The notes: generated from the letters alone by a model not told the origin. A DNA stretch of 64,000 bases from Actinernus sp. WN-2022 (GCA_030867875.1 JAOWCC010001634.1:101845321-101909320); one strand, 5' to 3'; shown: positions 45,805-54,356, numbered from the stretch's first letter. Program-made: numbers and translations.

Positions 45805-46797
45805 ATGGACGAGCTAGTCAGATTGTTTGGTCCTGGAATTCGTAGAAGCCTGAATATCAAACCACAAGTGGAACATATTAACACCAGTGAAACATGTCCT
45901 GAGTGTCTCTGTCCCTTTGAAATACAAGGAACGGAATTCGTATGTCCCACCTGTGGTCTTGTTTCCGAGATTGAACCATGTGAAGAAACGAAGATCGATA
46001 TTATTACTACTCGACTGCGTATAGTAGGTCCGGACGGGTTTAAGTATCAAAGTGATCTAGACCGCGCAAAACCAAAGCAAAGCGATGATGACATAGAACT
46101 GAAACGACGAACGCTACTACAAGAACTACGAGCATACAACACTATTTACAAACAAAGTTATGATCTATCGTTCCCTATGAACGCGTTAGAAATCGTAGCC
46201 GACGCATTCACCCAAGTAATGAAAGTTTGTCTCAAGCGTAGCGATGCTAAGAAAAATATTTTAGCTGCTCTACTCTACCAGGCATGCATACAATGTGGAT
46301 TCGTCCGATCTAAAGGTGAGGTCGCTCGCTTCATGCAACTAAGAAACGAAGGCATCCATAGTGGAGAGGTCTTCATACGTTCTCTGTGTGACGACGATAA
46401 GATTGATGTAGACTTGGATGCGGAGCGCCTAGTTCCTCACATTGCAACGACTTTCCTACAACTAGATCTTGTAGGAGTACCTAGGGACGTTCAACAAATA
46501 GTCCACGAGGTCGTTACTAAGGCAATGGAAAACAATATAGGCCCCAAATCAATGCTTAAGACGAAAGTCGTTGGAGCAAGTTACGAGGTGCTACGTCGCT
46601 CCGGATCGTCTATGTCTTTTAAGGATGTCGTTAAGCGATGTGACATATTTGGAAATGCGGTCAAGCGTTTTGTCAAGGAGTTGTCTTCTTACCATTCCCA
46701 CTTCGAACCAATCTACGCTAGACATGGGCTAACTAGCAGTAGGACTTGGCAAAGTGAAAGTGAGAGCCATGTTCGTTTCTTTCATAGGAAACGTTGA
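45805..46797 (+). CDS. TFIIB-like transcription initiation factor
   Basis: 330 residues. The N-terminal zinc ribbon has Cys31, Cys34, Cys47 and Cys50 (CPEC...FVCPTCGLVSE), as in TFIIB/TFB. Two helical segments follow that fit cyclin-like repeats: about 140-190 (KKNILAALLYQACIQCGFVRS) and about 250-300 (MLKTKVVGASYEVLRRSGSS, then FKDVVKRC). TFIIB recruits RNA polymerase II to TATA-bound promoters; viral versions occur in large nucleocytoplasmic viruses. Such a gene is not part of the usual Polinton set. The ATAGTTGTATC promoter variant lies directly before the ATG. It meets the next, convergent gene with 3 bp between stops. Likely drives the element's uniform promoters (inference). Confidence 0.75.
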   Translation: MDELVRLFGPGIRRSLNIKPQVEHINTSETCPECLCPFEIQGTEFVCPTCGLVSEIEPCEETKIDIITTRLRIVGPDGFKYQSDLDRAKPKQSDDDIELKRRTLLQELRAYNTIYKQSYDLSFPMNALEIVADAFTQVMKVCLKRSDAKKNILAALLYQACIQCGFVRSKGEVARFMQLRNEGIHSGEVFIRSLCDDDKIDVDLDAERLVPHIATTFLQLDLVGVPRDVQQIVHEVVTKAMENNIGPKSMLKTKVVGASYEVLRRSGSSMSFKDVVKRCDIFGNAVKRFVKELSSYHSHFEPIYARHGLTSSRTWQSESESHVRFFHRKR

Positions 46798-46800
46798 TTC

Positions 46801-47412
46801 TTACATTCCAAGTTTTTCTCGCATTTCCTTTTGCACTTCTTGCTTGAGTTCGGCTCGAACCCGATCCGTGCTTTTTTCACCTATGGAAGCCTTGCGACGA
46901 ATTTCAGATCTCATGATCTCATACTTATTCGCTTCGTTCAGGATGAGACTGTATTCGGAGTCGGATATGTTTTCATCGCGTAAGGCCTTCGATACTAGAT
47001 CGCGAATCGTATTGATTTTCGCCTTTGCCAACATAGTTGTCCTTTCATGCTTAGAAACCTTCATTCCTAACTTCTTAGCTCCAACGGTCGTAGATGCTGA
47101 AATTAATCCACATAGACCACCAATAACTCCAAGTGGTAGACCAATCACTATTCCAACCCCAGTCAACGCTGCACCCAATCCAGATCCAGATAAGATCACA
47201 GATAGACCTCCAGTTACCACTGCGATGCCATGAACTATTCCTTGAGAACGTGCATATTTCTTGCGCACACCTTCGTAGTGCCTTTCTTGAACTTCGATGT
47301 CCGAAAGCGTGTCTCGGATCGTTTGCAGTCTAAAGTTCTTTCCAGTGTCACTAGCAATCTGTGGATAGATACTTGGTGCTGATGGAAACGGTTGAATCGA
47401 GTCGCCTTCCAT
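46801..47412 (-). CDS. Membrane protein with glycine-rich hydrophobic core
   Basis: 203 residues. The start is taken at the second ATG because the first lies within the promoter (CTATATGTATAACG). Residues 59-110 are strongly hydrophobic and Gly-rich (LSVILSGSGLGAALTGVGIV, GLPLGVIGGLCGLISAS), enough for two or three membrane passes, flanked by charged helical regions with coiled-coil character at both ends. Similar uncharacterised proteins are frequent in cnidarian genomes, which would fit transposon copies (memory, unchecked). Possibly a virion membrane or exit protein. It overlaps no neighbour and converges on the TFIIB gene. Confidence 0.7.
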   Translation of the reverse strand: MEGDSIQPFPSAPSIYPQIASDTGKNFRLQTIRDTLSDIEVQERHYEGVRKKYARSQGIVHGIAVVTGGLSVILSGSGLGAALTGVGIVIGLPLGVIGGLCGLISASTTVGAKKLGMKVSKHERTTMLAKAKINTIRDLVSKALRDENISDSEYSLILNEANKYEIMRSEIRRKASIGEKSTDRVRAELKQEVQKEMREKLGM

Positions 47413-47432
47413 TGTAACGTTATACATATAGC

Positions 47433-48107
47433 TTACTCAAGCTTCAACACGTATCGTATCGGGCGACCACGGAAGTTTACCACGTTGCCTTTCTCATCAC
47501 GAATCGTAAGGCGAAGGCTGCTTTGCATTGTCCCTGGAGCTCGAGTGGTTGTTGGGAGTAGAGAGGCGTATGTCGATTTTGCGAATCTTTCACCTCGGAT
47601 CTCTATCGTGGCTAGGACTTGTGAGCGTTTTCCATCTCGAATTGAAAAGCTGGAATCCACCACATCGCAGTGGACATACACTGTTTCGATATCTTTGAGC
47701 ACCAGTTCATGAATACCTTTTAGTACTATCAGCTCGCCGTTATCCCTCGCATCTTTATTACATTCGATGCCCAACAGCGTGCAGAGATTTTCACTTAATT
47801 GGATTGGTTTCTTGACTTCTAGGGTCCAAGCCTCTGTAGGTACAGGTTTCGCGAATTTCACAATGCCAGCATCAATTGCAGGTTTAAAGTATGGTTGGAT
47901 GCTTGCCATATCGTGATGCCCCATAGCGATATTGTATGGGAACCCCACACCTTCTTTATTCCACCACGAGAACGAAGCCTTCGTTTCTAGGTTCCACCAA
48001 CTGTTCTCAAAAGTGACCTCAACTAGCGAAATATTATTGATAAGAATTGGATCGTCGAAGTAGACAGTATGGTCGGCCAATGTTGTGGTGATATATAAGA
48101 GAACCAT
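47433..48107 (-). CDS. Candidate minor capsid (penton) protein
   Basis: 224 residues, start at MVLLYITTT; the longer frame upstream only translates the promoter. Predominantly beta-type sequence with no membrane segment. The C-terminal half has VYVHCDVVDSSFSIRDGKRS, LATIEIRGERF and SLRLTIRDEKGNVVNFRG, fitting strands of a single jelly roll as in Polinton penton proteins. Divergent from the 564-residue gene across a 43-bp shared promoter. Capsid assignment rests on position, size and sequence style; a structure prediction would settle it. Confidence 0.55.
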   Translation of the reverse strand: MVLLYITTTLADHTVYFDDPILINNISLVEVTFENSWWNLETKASFSWWNKEGVGFPYNIAMGHHDMASIQPYFKPAIDAGIVKFAKPVPTEAWTLEVKKPIQLSENLCTLLGIECNKDARDNGELIVLKGIHELVLKDIETVYVHCDVVDSSFSIRDGKRSQVLATIEIRGERFAKSTYASLLPTTTRAPGTMQSSLRLTIRDEKGNVVNFRGRPIRYVLKLE

Positions 48108-48150
48108 CTTATGTGTTGAAGGTATAACTATATATACGTATAACTTCAAC
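48108..48150. promoter_or_regulatory. Palindromic divergent promoter, 43 bp
   Basis: GTTGAAGGTATAACTATATA followed by TACGTATAACTTCAAC is nearly self-complementary. Both flanking genes begin right at its edges, with TTCAAC before the plus-strand ATG and the mirrored sequence on the other side. Contains the ATAGTTATA core on both strands. Confidence 0.8.
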
Positions 48151-49845
48151 ATGAGGAGGTCCGGAGGTCTTTTCAGTTACCATTACGGAGGGAAAGACGA
48201 AGAGGAAGAGTTCCCAACACCGAATGCTAACATAAGGTCAAAGGCTGAGAATCAAGCTAGGAGAGAGAATCAAGCTCGGATAGATAGAGAAGAGGTGAAA
48301 AGTAGAGAGGTTGCAACATTGAATGCAGATCTATTAGCGAAGTTCAAGAAGAAATACCCACATGCAGATCTTCACAAGTTCTATCCCTCTACGGAAGTGA
48401 ACGGTCCAGGCAAGTATTCGACGAGTATTTGGTTTCGAGATGGAGATTCTAGCTATGTCGTTTACGGCAATGATGTCTCAAAGCTACCTGCAGTCACTCA
48501 AAGACGCATCGATAATGCGTTGTGGGATATGCATAAAGGTTTCCCATCTACGTTGATCCTAGACAATAGTGCAAAATATCCTATTACAGCAGTTCCTTCT
48601 ACTGGACCGGCACAAGATATCGATCTCACTAATCTATGGATATATGGCACCCCAAAGGATAGGTTCGAAGCAGGCGTTCCAAATATATTCAAGGAGACCG
48701 TCGTAAAGCATATGACAGCAAATGAGTCCTACCATTGGTTACATGGTCAGGATTTCAAATACTGGCCTCAACAATTGAATTTTGCAACGTGGTGTGCGAC
48801 TTCTGGATGTGGAGTGTCATTGTTTGATCCTATTTTCAAAACGTATCCACCAGTCGTTCAGGGGTTCCTACGATTCCATGTTTATTTCACGATACGAAGA
48901 ATTCTACGTGAACTTGGTGGTACTCATGGAGTTCCTTTACCTGGTAACTCTCATTTCAAGCAAATGGATAACCCCTATAACAAATCAGCTCTTAAGAAAT
49001 TGTGCATCGAATTTGGTATATCTCGAACACTAGATTTCCGATGGCACGGAGGTAGGAATAATGGACTAGGAGATATATTCCTTTTGTACCCAGGTTGGAG
49101 AGGATACGTAAACGTCCATGGAGACCGAAGCTATGACAAAGGTGCAACCACATGGCCTCAGAAACATAACTTATTTGCAGACCAAGGCGGTAAGGAGGAT
49201 CAGGGCAATCTTGTGGCCTTCATTAGGAACGATGAACATGAAGGAAAGCAATACAATTGGTTTACACCACCAATCGGAAAGGGTTTGACAGATGTTGGAT
49301 TAGGTAGATTGGATAGATCTGTCGAGGCTTTTGGATATTGCATGCTTGGTGCTCAAGCCGACTTGAACGAATCCATCATAGGTGTAGATAGCCATAACGT
49401 CAAGGAAAAGTTCAAGAGCTTAGTCGAAGGCGCTATTCTCGAAAACGATTTAGTGGTGAGCTACAATAACTATCTTACTGCTGTAACGAGGACGCATAAG
49501 AGGCTCGATCTAGCAATAGCTCCAGGTGTGCGATTATTGCCAAGCAATCTAGTGTACTATCTTAGTGAGAAAGATGGCTATAAGAATCCAATCCCGAAAG
49601 CTACGAAAGATATGGTGCTAGGCACTAACGACATCAATGCAGAAGGCAAAGGACACCTACCTCTTCCTATGAAAGGACCACCAGATAAGAAATTGGTGCC
49701 GCATCTCGAGAAACGAGTTCCTGTACCAAAGGCTGTCACGCACAAGAAACAAGATCCCGTACAAAAGGCTGCCCCACAACATGAAATTAATCTCGCAGTG
49801 ACATCCATTGCCGCAGCTGGAATTGCATGGATGTTGTTTCGTTAA
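48151..49845 (+). CDS. 564-residue conserved-looking element protein, function unknown
   Basis: Start MRRSGGLFSYHYGG at 48151, directly after TTCAAC; the upstream in-frame ATG lies in the promoter. N-terminal charged coiled region (residues 20-70), then a long globular part with LNFATWCATSGCGVSLFD, RFHVYFTIRRILRELGG, EFGISRTLDFRWHGGRNNGL and LVAFIRNDEHEGKQYNWF. It ends in a Pro/Lys-rich linker and a short C-terminal hydrophobic helix (VTSIAAAGIAWMLF) that could anchor a membrane. I recognise the central motifs as recurrent in uncharacterised cnidarian proteins but know no function. Could be a structural protein; an alternative major capsid candidate. The stop overlaps the convergent gene by 4 bp. 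Confidence 0.7.
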   Translation: MRRSGGLFSYHYGGKDEEEEFPTPNANIRSKAENQARRENQARIDREEVKSREVATLNADLLAKFKKKYPHADLHKFYPSTEVNGPGKYSTSIWFRDGDSSYVVYGNDVSKLPAVTQRRIDNALWDMHKGFPSTLILDNSAKYPITAVPSTGPAQDIDLTNLWIYGTPKDRFEAGVPNIFKETVVKHMTANESYHWLHGQDFKYWPQQLNFATWCATSGCGVSLFDPIFKTYPPVVQGFLRFHVYFTIRRILRELGGTHGVPLPGNSHFKQMDNPYNKSALKKLCIEFGISRTLDFRWHGGRNNGLGDIFLLYPGWRGYVNVHGDRSYDKGATTWPQKHNLFADQGGKEDQGNLVAFIRNDEHEGKQYNWFTPPIGKGLTDVGLGRLDRSVEAFGYCMLGAQADLNESIIGVDSHNVKEKFKSLVEGAILENDLVVSYNNYLTAVTRTHKRLDLAIAPGVRLLPSNLVYYLSEKDGYKNPIPKATKDMVLGTNDINAEGKGHLPLPMKGPPDKKLVPHLEKRVPVPKAVTHKKQDPVQKAAPQHEINLAVTSIAAAGIAWMLFR

Positions 49846-50936
49846 CGTCGTTTGTATTGCTCTATCGTGATCACCACTATTGCTACGATGAATAACCAAA
49901 CGTTCTGTGCTAGTACTCCCAGAGCTTTACCAGCCATAGTAAATATGAAACTCGCAATCGATCCAATCATTCCAGGTAGGATCTGTCCAAGTTTCTTTCC
50001 CATTTCTTTCAACAACCCCCCAGTCGTTTGCAATCCCTTCTTTACTGCATCTGCTGCTTTATCAATACCAGTCTTTATTGGTTTTGGTATGGATTTCGAC
50101 AACAGGGAAACTATCGTACTAACGATAGCGCCAATAGAAGTTACCACTGCAAGAACAGTCATTCCATGCTTTCTAAAAATGTATTTGATCCTTTCACGTA
50201 GCGACATACGTTCTAGTATGGCTCCCTCTTGACGTTCGAGTAATTCTATTTCGTTATGGATGTGTACTTTCTCTTTCTTAGCCGCTTCCTTCTGATCCTC
50301 AGTTGACGTTAGGTCTTGAAGTATGCTATCTTCTACTTTGAGATGTTCGGCGGCCTTTTCTTGACCTTGGAGGACTTGGTCTTCTCTTTCTGCATCTGTA
50401 GGACCTAGGGCAAATTTGAGATCTTTACCCATACTTTGATATCTTTCACCCTTCACTGTGGTCAAAGGTATGGGCTTCTCTTTACTTCCAAGTACGTGAA
50501 GATAGATTCTAGCCAGTTCCTTATTGGCCTCCCATATTCCAGTTATCTCAATGAATCCTCCACGAATCCCTACATCCACATAGTGTTTCCATACAGTATC
50601 GAATAGCATTTGTTTCATTTCATCCGATGTGCCTGTTTTGAAGACTACGTGGCGATCGCTAAATTTCGGATGTTTGATTCTATCCTCATCCTCCGCAACG
50701 AGTTCGTCGAAGTAATCGTTATCTTCTACGGTAAACGAGGTTTCCCGATTCTTTGGTCGAGCACCTTCCTTGGCGAAGTCGCGTCTAGTTTTCAGGTTTA
50801 ATGATTCACTCGGATCCACATTCGTAGAGTCTGACGCCAATTTCCGTGCTTCTTCATTGACAGTATCATCGTTGTCGTAGTCTCTTCCTCTTTCAGCTTC
50901 ATCAGTTCTTTCATCATACCTACCCTCAGAGGCCAT
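49842..50936 (-). CDS. Membrane-anchored element protein, function unknown
   Basis: 364 residues from MASEGRYDERTDEAE; the longer frame reads through the promoter. Acidic, disordered N-terminus (1-75), a globular middle with VWKHYVDVGIRGGFIEITG and RIYLHVLGSKEKPIPLTTVK, a coiled-coil segment (about 205-255), a first hydrophobic helix (TVLAVVTSIGAIVSTIVSLL), an amphipathic Lys/Gly-rich stretch, and C-terminal hydrophobic segments (GMIGSIASFIFTMAG, WLFIVAIVVITI). The end resembles membrane-active or anchoring regions of virion proteins. Shares a 34-bp promoter with the candidate capsid gene, so likely made together with it. Confidence 0.7.
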   Translation of the reverse strand: MASEGRYDERTDEAERGRDYDNDDTVNEEARKLASDSTNVDPSESLNLKTRRDFAKEGARPKNRETSFTVEDNDYFDELVAEDEDRIKHPKFSDRHVVFKTGTSDEMKQMLFDTVWKHYVDVGIRGGFIEITGIWEANKELARIYLHVLGSKEKPIPLTTVKGERYQSMGKDLKFALGPTDAEREDQVLQGQEKAAEHLKVEDSILQDLTSTEDQKEAAKKEKVHIHNEIELLERQEGAILERMSLRERIKYIFRKHGMTVLAVVTSIGAIVSTIVSLLSKSIPKPIKTGIDKAADAVKKGLQTTGGLLKEMGKKLGQILPGMIGSIASFIFTMAGKALGVLAQNVWLFIVAIVVITIEQYKRR

Positions 50937-50970
50937 GTTAAACATATCTACATATATAGTTATATTCAAC
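50937..50970. promoter_or_regulatory. Palindromic divergent promoter, 34 bp
   Basis: GTTAAACATATCTACATATA then TAGTTATATTCAAC. The two edges are mirror-like (GTTAAA/TTCAAC) and ATAGTTATA is present. Both adjacent ATGs begin at the borders, giving 5' leaders of a few bases at most if initiation is internal. Confidence 0.8.
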
Positions 50971-52206
50971 ATGATCTCGTTAACATTGGATCCCACACAA
51001 GTACGAAGAGAGCCTCATGCACTCAAGGCTCCACGAGACTTGTATAGGAAAACTTTCACTCGATCATCTGCCAATCCAGGTGAGACTCTATACGTAGAAG
51101 TTCCAAAGCTAGCAGAAGATGTAGTACTAGTACCTGGTAGCTTAGCGCTATTGGGCGACATCGTACTATCTGGTGGACATGTGAATAACAGAGTCGTTTC
51201 GAACGTTGGACGCTGTTTGGTCATGCGTAGAATCTGTAGGATGGGAGCTGAAACAGTAGAAGACCTTGTCAGGCCAGACCTCCTACAAACATACTCCGAT
51301 GTATACCTATCTACTCAGGAGAGAGAGTCTAGAATACAACAAGGCATTCAATCAGAGAACTTGAATAAGCTACGATCGAAAGCTGGTGACGCAAGTACTT
51401 CATCTGCTGCAGACAACGCGCTCCTAACTGCATGTGGTTCTAAGTATAGGATTCCCTTAGATGTTGACATTCTGACACAACATGGAGTTCTATATCCACA
51501 TGCCTTAGAAAGTACCATTACGTTCGAGTTAACTCTAGCGTCTGCCAACGAGGTTGTAATTGGATCGGATACGACGAAGATAGGTACGTACCAACTTACC
51601 AACCTCCAACTAGAATACGAAGCAATCAGGAACGAAACGCTGGCTAGTAGTGCACTTCACAAATATGAAATAGGTACTGCATTCCTATACAACTACGCTG
51701 TTCACTTCAAAACAGTAGATATCGCTAAAACGTCCGATACTTTGATATCTCAAAACATCAATGTTCCACGACGATCCTTTGCTGGACTGCTTCTACTATT
51801 CATAGATCCACCTACCATTGGCACGCGAGATAGTGAAGCATTCTCGAATCCAGATATCTTAAAGGTAGAAGTAGATGTCAATGGGATTCCCAACAGACTC
51901 TTTCCAAGCGGCATGCTTCCCCTAGATTTCTGGGAGGCTGCAAGAAGCTGGTTTGGCACACCCAATACTTCTATGACTCCAAAGAAGTTCTTTGAAAATA
52001 GATTCTCTATTCTAATCGATTGTCGCACAGCAAAAGATTCCACCGTTCATGGTGATGGCTTGGCACAAACCGGTAGTGGAAAGGACATCGACATTCGCAT
52101 ACATAGAACTGCAAAGGGAAGTGGAAATGTGAAAATGCACATCTATGTCCTTGCGGATGCTCAGGTCACGATATTGAACAGATCTCTGCAAAGTATATTA
52201 TACTGA
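50971..52206 (+). CDS. Candidate major capsid protein (double jelly roll)
   Basis: 411 residues, start MISLTLDPTQ. No membrane helix and no coiled coil; beta-rich throughout, with features expected of a double-jelly-roll capsid subunit of about the minimum family size. NVPRRSFAGLLLLFIDPP, FSNPDILKVEVDVNGIPNRL and PSGMLPLDFWEAARSWF fit the second barrel. It sits directly before the packaging ATPase with a TGATG stop-start overlap and opposite the candidate penton pair, the usual Polinton neighbourhood. Known: Polintons encode double-jelly-roll capsids. Seen: context and sequence style. Inferred: identity. Confidence 0.6.
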   Translation: MISLTLDPTQVRREPHALKAPRDLYRKTFTRSSANPGETLYVEVPKLAEDVVLVPGSLALLGDIVLSGGHVNNRVVSNVGRCLVMRRICRMGAETVEDLVRPDLLQTYSDVYLSTQERESRIQQGIQSENLNKLRSKAGDASTSSAADNALLTACGSKYRIPLDVDILTQHGVLYPHALESTITFELTLASANEVVIGSDTTKIGTYQLTNLQLEYEAIRNETLASSALHKYEIGTAFLYNYAVHFKTVDIAKTSDTLISQNINVPRRSFAGLLLLFIDPPTIGTRDSEAFSNPDILKVEVDVNGIPNRLFPSGMLPLDFWEAARSWFGTPNTSMTPKKFFENRFSILIDCRTAKDSTVHGDGLAQTGSGKDIDIRIHRTAKGSGNVKMHIYVLADAQVTILNRSLQSILY

Positions 52207-52829
52207 TGGATTCTCTCGTAGAGCACGTGCCGTTCAACGCACTCATAGTCGGTCCGACGAATTGTGGGAAGACTGCGTTTCTCATAGAACAACTTCGTGG
52301 ATCATTTCGTGGTAAGTTCGATTACATAGTACTGATTTGTCCTACGTATGCCCACAACAAAACTTATCGTGGATTTGCAAATCGAGATCCTCGTTTCTTC
52401 GTCATGTCACCACCGCAGGATGCCATCGATGCTACTTTGAGTATTTGCACAACATTTTGGTCAGGTACCAATACTCTATTGATTCTCGATGATTGCGCCG
52501 CATCGAAGGACGTCAAGAAACGAACTGACAAGCTAGTGGACTTAGCCTTTTCTGCACGACATATAGGGATTTCCGTTTGGGTGCTGTCCCAACAACTAAC
52601 GAGCATATGTAAACCCTTCCGTGAGAACGTAGCTATCGTAGTAGCATTCCATACAGCATCGGCCGTAGATGGTAAAAGGATATTTGAGGATTATGGAGGC
52701 TCGCAAGAATGTAAAGAGTTACGAATGATACTTGGATCCCATAAGTTCGCTCGCATGTGCTTCTGTCTCCGCCATCCTTTCGAGGTAGTGTTAGAGCTCC
52801 CAGCACCTACAACATATTATCATGGATAA
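52206..52829 (+). CDS. DNA-packaging ATPase (A32/FtsK-HerA type)
   Basis: 207 residues. Walker A GPTNCGKT at 16-23 after PFNALIV, Walker B TLLILDDCAASKD near 95-107, then a sensor-like WVLSQQLTSICKPFREN segment. This is the genome-packaging ATPase of Polintons, adintoviruses and other double-jelly-roll viruses; it pumps DNA into capsids. Its length matches the compact animal Polinton form. Its start overlaps the capsid gene stop by one base and its end overlaps the next gene by 8 bp: one transcription unit from 50971 to about 54256. Confidence 0.92.
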   Translation: MDSLVEHVPFNALIVGPTNCGKTAFLIEQLRGSFRGKFDYIVLICPTYAHNKTYRGFANRDPRFFVMSPPQDAIDATLSICTTFWSGTNTLLILDDCAASKDVKKRTDKLVDLAFSARHIGISVWVLSQQLTSICKPFRENVAIVVAFHTASAVDGKRIFEDYGGSQECKELRMILGSHKFARMCFCLRHPFEVVLELPAPTTYYHG

Positions 52830-53367
52830 AGAAGTACTCGAGATATTCGGTGAGGATGTAACAGGCCCACCACCAACCAACCTAGACGTTACGTCGGACA
52901 ATCGCGAATCACTTTCGATCTTAGCCGCAACAGGCGTAACGAAAGAATACTTAGGTAAGAACTTTTCTCTAGGAGACATCTCTAGACTTCCTGAGAAAGA
53001 AATAGACAAGTTGTATAGGAGGTATCAGGCCGTCCTAGCTCAGCAAGTAACGAAAGGCTTAGTCGACGGCGTGACGCGTCTAGCTACCCGCCTAGTTGCC
53101 TACCTAGTACCAATAGATTCTCAAGAAGCCCTAATCAAGGACCTACAAGAAGACCCTCTAGTCCGCAACGAAATCAGTGCTGCGACTGGCCTACTATCGC
53201 TCAAAGCAGGTCGCCTTGTAGCTCTAGCTAGCGTCCTATTCCACATATCTGGTCACGTAGTCATTCCTGGAACAACTGTTGAACCTCCACATATACCTAC
53301 TATATTGAATCAAGATGGAAGAAGCGGACCAGATAACTGCGAATCCTCCGACGACTGCACCAACTAA
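52822..53367 (+). CDS. Element-conserved protein downstream of ATPase, function unknown
   Basis: 181 residues, start MDKEVLEIFGED inside the ATPase 3' end. Mostly helical: SILAATGVTKEYLGKNFSLG, a YRRYQAVLAQQVTKGLVDGV helix, then LVAYLVPIDSQEALIKDLQE and a moderately hydrophobic RLVALASVLFHISGHV. No catalytic motif. I believe equivalents follow the ATPase in other cnidarian elements (memory). Possibly a minor virion or assembly protein. Its 3' end overlaps the next gene by 53 bp in another frame. Confidence 0.7.
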   Translation: MDKEVLEIFGEDVTGPPPTNLDVTSDNRESLSILAATGVTKEYLGKNFSLGDISRLPEKEIDKLYRRYQAVLAQQVTKGLVDGVTRLATRLVAYLVPIDSQEALIKDLQEDPLVRNEISAATGLLSLKAGRLVALASVLFHISGHVVIPGTTVEPPHIPTILNQDGRSGPDNCESSDDCTN

Positions 53368-53662
53368 GATAAAAAACCCAAAGCGCGTCGCAGCTGGAAA
53401 AGCACTAGCGTTAAGCAACAAACTCGCTAAAGAAGCTCAAAAGAGAGAGTTGATGCGCGAAAGCGAATCATGTAAAGAAGTCGACGTAGAGAAAGGTCGG
53501 TTCGAAAGCCTGACTATCCTCGCAGTCATTGGTACTGGCGCTACATTGTTTGGCACGTACTTTGCGTACAAGAAGTATGTAGATGGTAATAAGCGTGTTG
53601 CCACCGTTAGCACGACACAACCTGCAGCTCCGGCAAAGCCAACGGCACTAGACATGGAGTAA
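53315..53662 (+). CDS. Small basic single-pass membrane protein
   Basis: 115 residues. N-terminal Pro/Thr stretch, then a very basic segment (KIKNPKRVAAGKALALSNKL), one transmembrane helix (LTILAVIGTGATLFGTYFAY) and an Ala/Pro tail. The basic PKRVAAGKA segment recalls adenovirus-like core or minor proteins of Polintons (PX-like), an inference only. Overlaps the previous gene by 53 bp, a compact viral style. Confidence 0.65.
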   Translation: MEEADQITANPPTTAPTKIKNPKRVAAGKALALSNKLAKEAQKRELMRESESCKEVDVEKGRFESLTILAVIGTGATLFGTYFAYKKYVDGNKRVATVSTTQPAAPAKPTALDME

Positions 53663-53699
53663 CACTTAAAGACTCGAGATCATAGTAGTATATATCTAG

Positions 53700-53924
53700 A
53701 TGGAGAAGGAACTGACGAAGACGGCAACCGATGCAGTCAAAATCGTTGGACTCGCTGCTGGTATTGGGTGGATCGTAAAAAAGACTACCAAGGAATCTAT
53801 GCTTAGTGATCCTTCTTCTTCCCTAGCGAATTACGCAAAGTGGACTGCCGTGATACTTGGTAGCTTATACGCAAAGGAATATCTTGAGAAACAACTTGAG
53901 AAAGAAAAAGAAAAGACCAAATAA
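53700..53924 (+). CDS. Small membrane protein, 74 residues
   Basis: Two weakly hydrophobic helices (DAVKIVGLAAGIGWIVKK and YAKWTAVILGSLYAKEYL) and a highly charged C-terminus (EKQLEKEKEKTK). Preceded by TAGTAGTATATATCTAG, a variant of the element's promoter. Ends 2 bp before the next ATG. Function unknown; possibly a virion membrane component. Confidence 0.6.
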   Translation: MEKELTKTATDAVKIVGLAAGIGWIVKKTTKESMLSDPSSSLANYAKWTAVILGSLYAKEYLEKQLEKEKEKTK

Positions 53925-53926
53925 TA

Positions 53927-54256
53927 ATGGCACTAGCAGCAATTGGTATGTCGATTTTCGGCGCTGTTTTGAATGCGACGGCATTTACTGGTGGTGGCAT
54001 ACTAGCTAGAATGTTTGGAAAGGACGATGCTGTAGATAAGGAACGAGAGAGACACGATAGGGCCACCGAAAAACTAGAACGCGAAATGAAAGCGTATACA
54101 ATCGAACGTCAAAGACGATACGACTATGCACAAGAGCAGGAAGGTCTTGAACGCAACGCACGCAACGATCAAAGAGATACCAACGAAGCCTTAGTGCGAT
54201 CCGATAAGTTACGTAAGGCGCTTAAACGTCTCAAAGAGATGAAAGAACCCCGCTAA
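53927..54256 (+). CDS. Small helical protein with hydrophobic N-terminus
   Basis: 109 residues. Hydrophobic MALAAIGMSIFGAVLNATAF with FTGGGILARMFG, then a long charged helix rich in Arg/Glu/Lys (RERHDRATEKLEREMKAYTI) that is probably a coiled coil. The gene start MALAAIGM and FTGG motif seem conserved in related elements (memory). After its TAA the same frame stays open for 33 more codons, encoding a glycine-rich hydrophobic stretch; see findings. Confidence 0.65.
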   Translation: MALAAIGMSIFGAVLNATAFTGGGILARMFGKDDAVDKERERHDRATEKLEREMKAYTIERQRRYDYAQEQEGLERNARNDQRDTNEALVRSDKLRKALKRLKEMKEPR

Positions 54257-54356
54257 TCTGACTACTACAAACCCTCAAACAATCAGAAGACTGGCGAGTT
54301 GCTCTACGTTGGTGGTGGAATGCTAGGCGTTGGATACACTATTAGTAAATGGATAT

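Noticed and set aside
48085..48150. N-terminal extension of the 564-residue protein (and similar extensions at 48152, 50996, 50935, 59331, 47427)
   Set aside because: These codons coincide with the promoter palindromes and TIR-like repeats; the downstream ATGs directly follow the shared motif.
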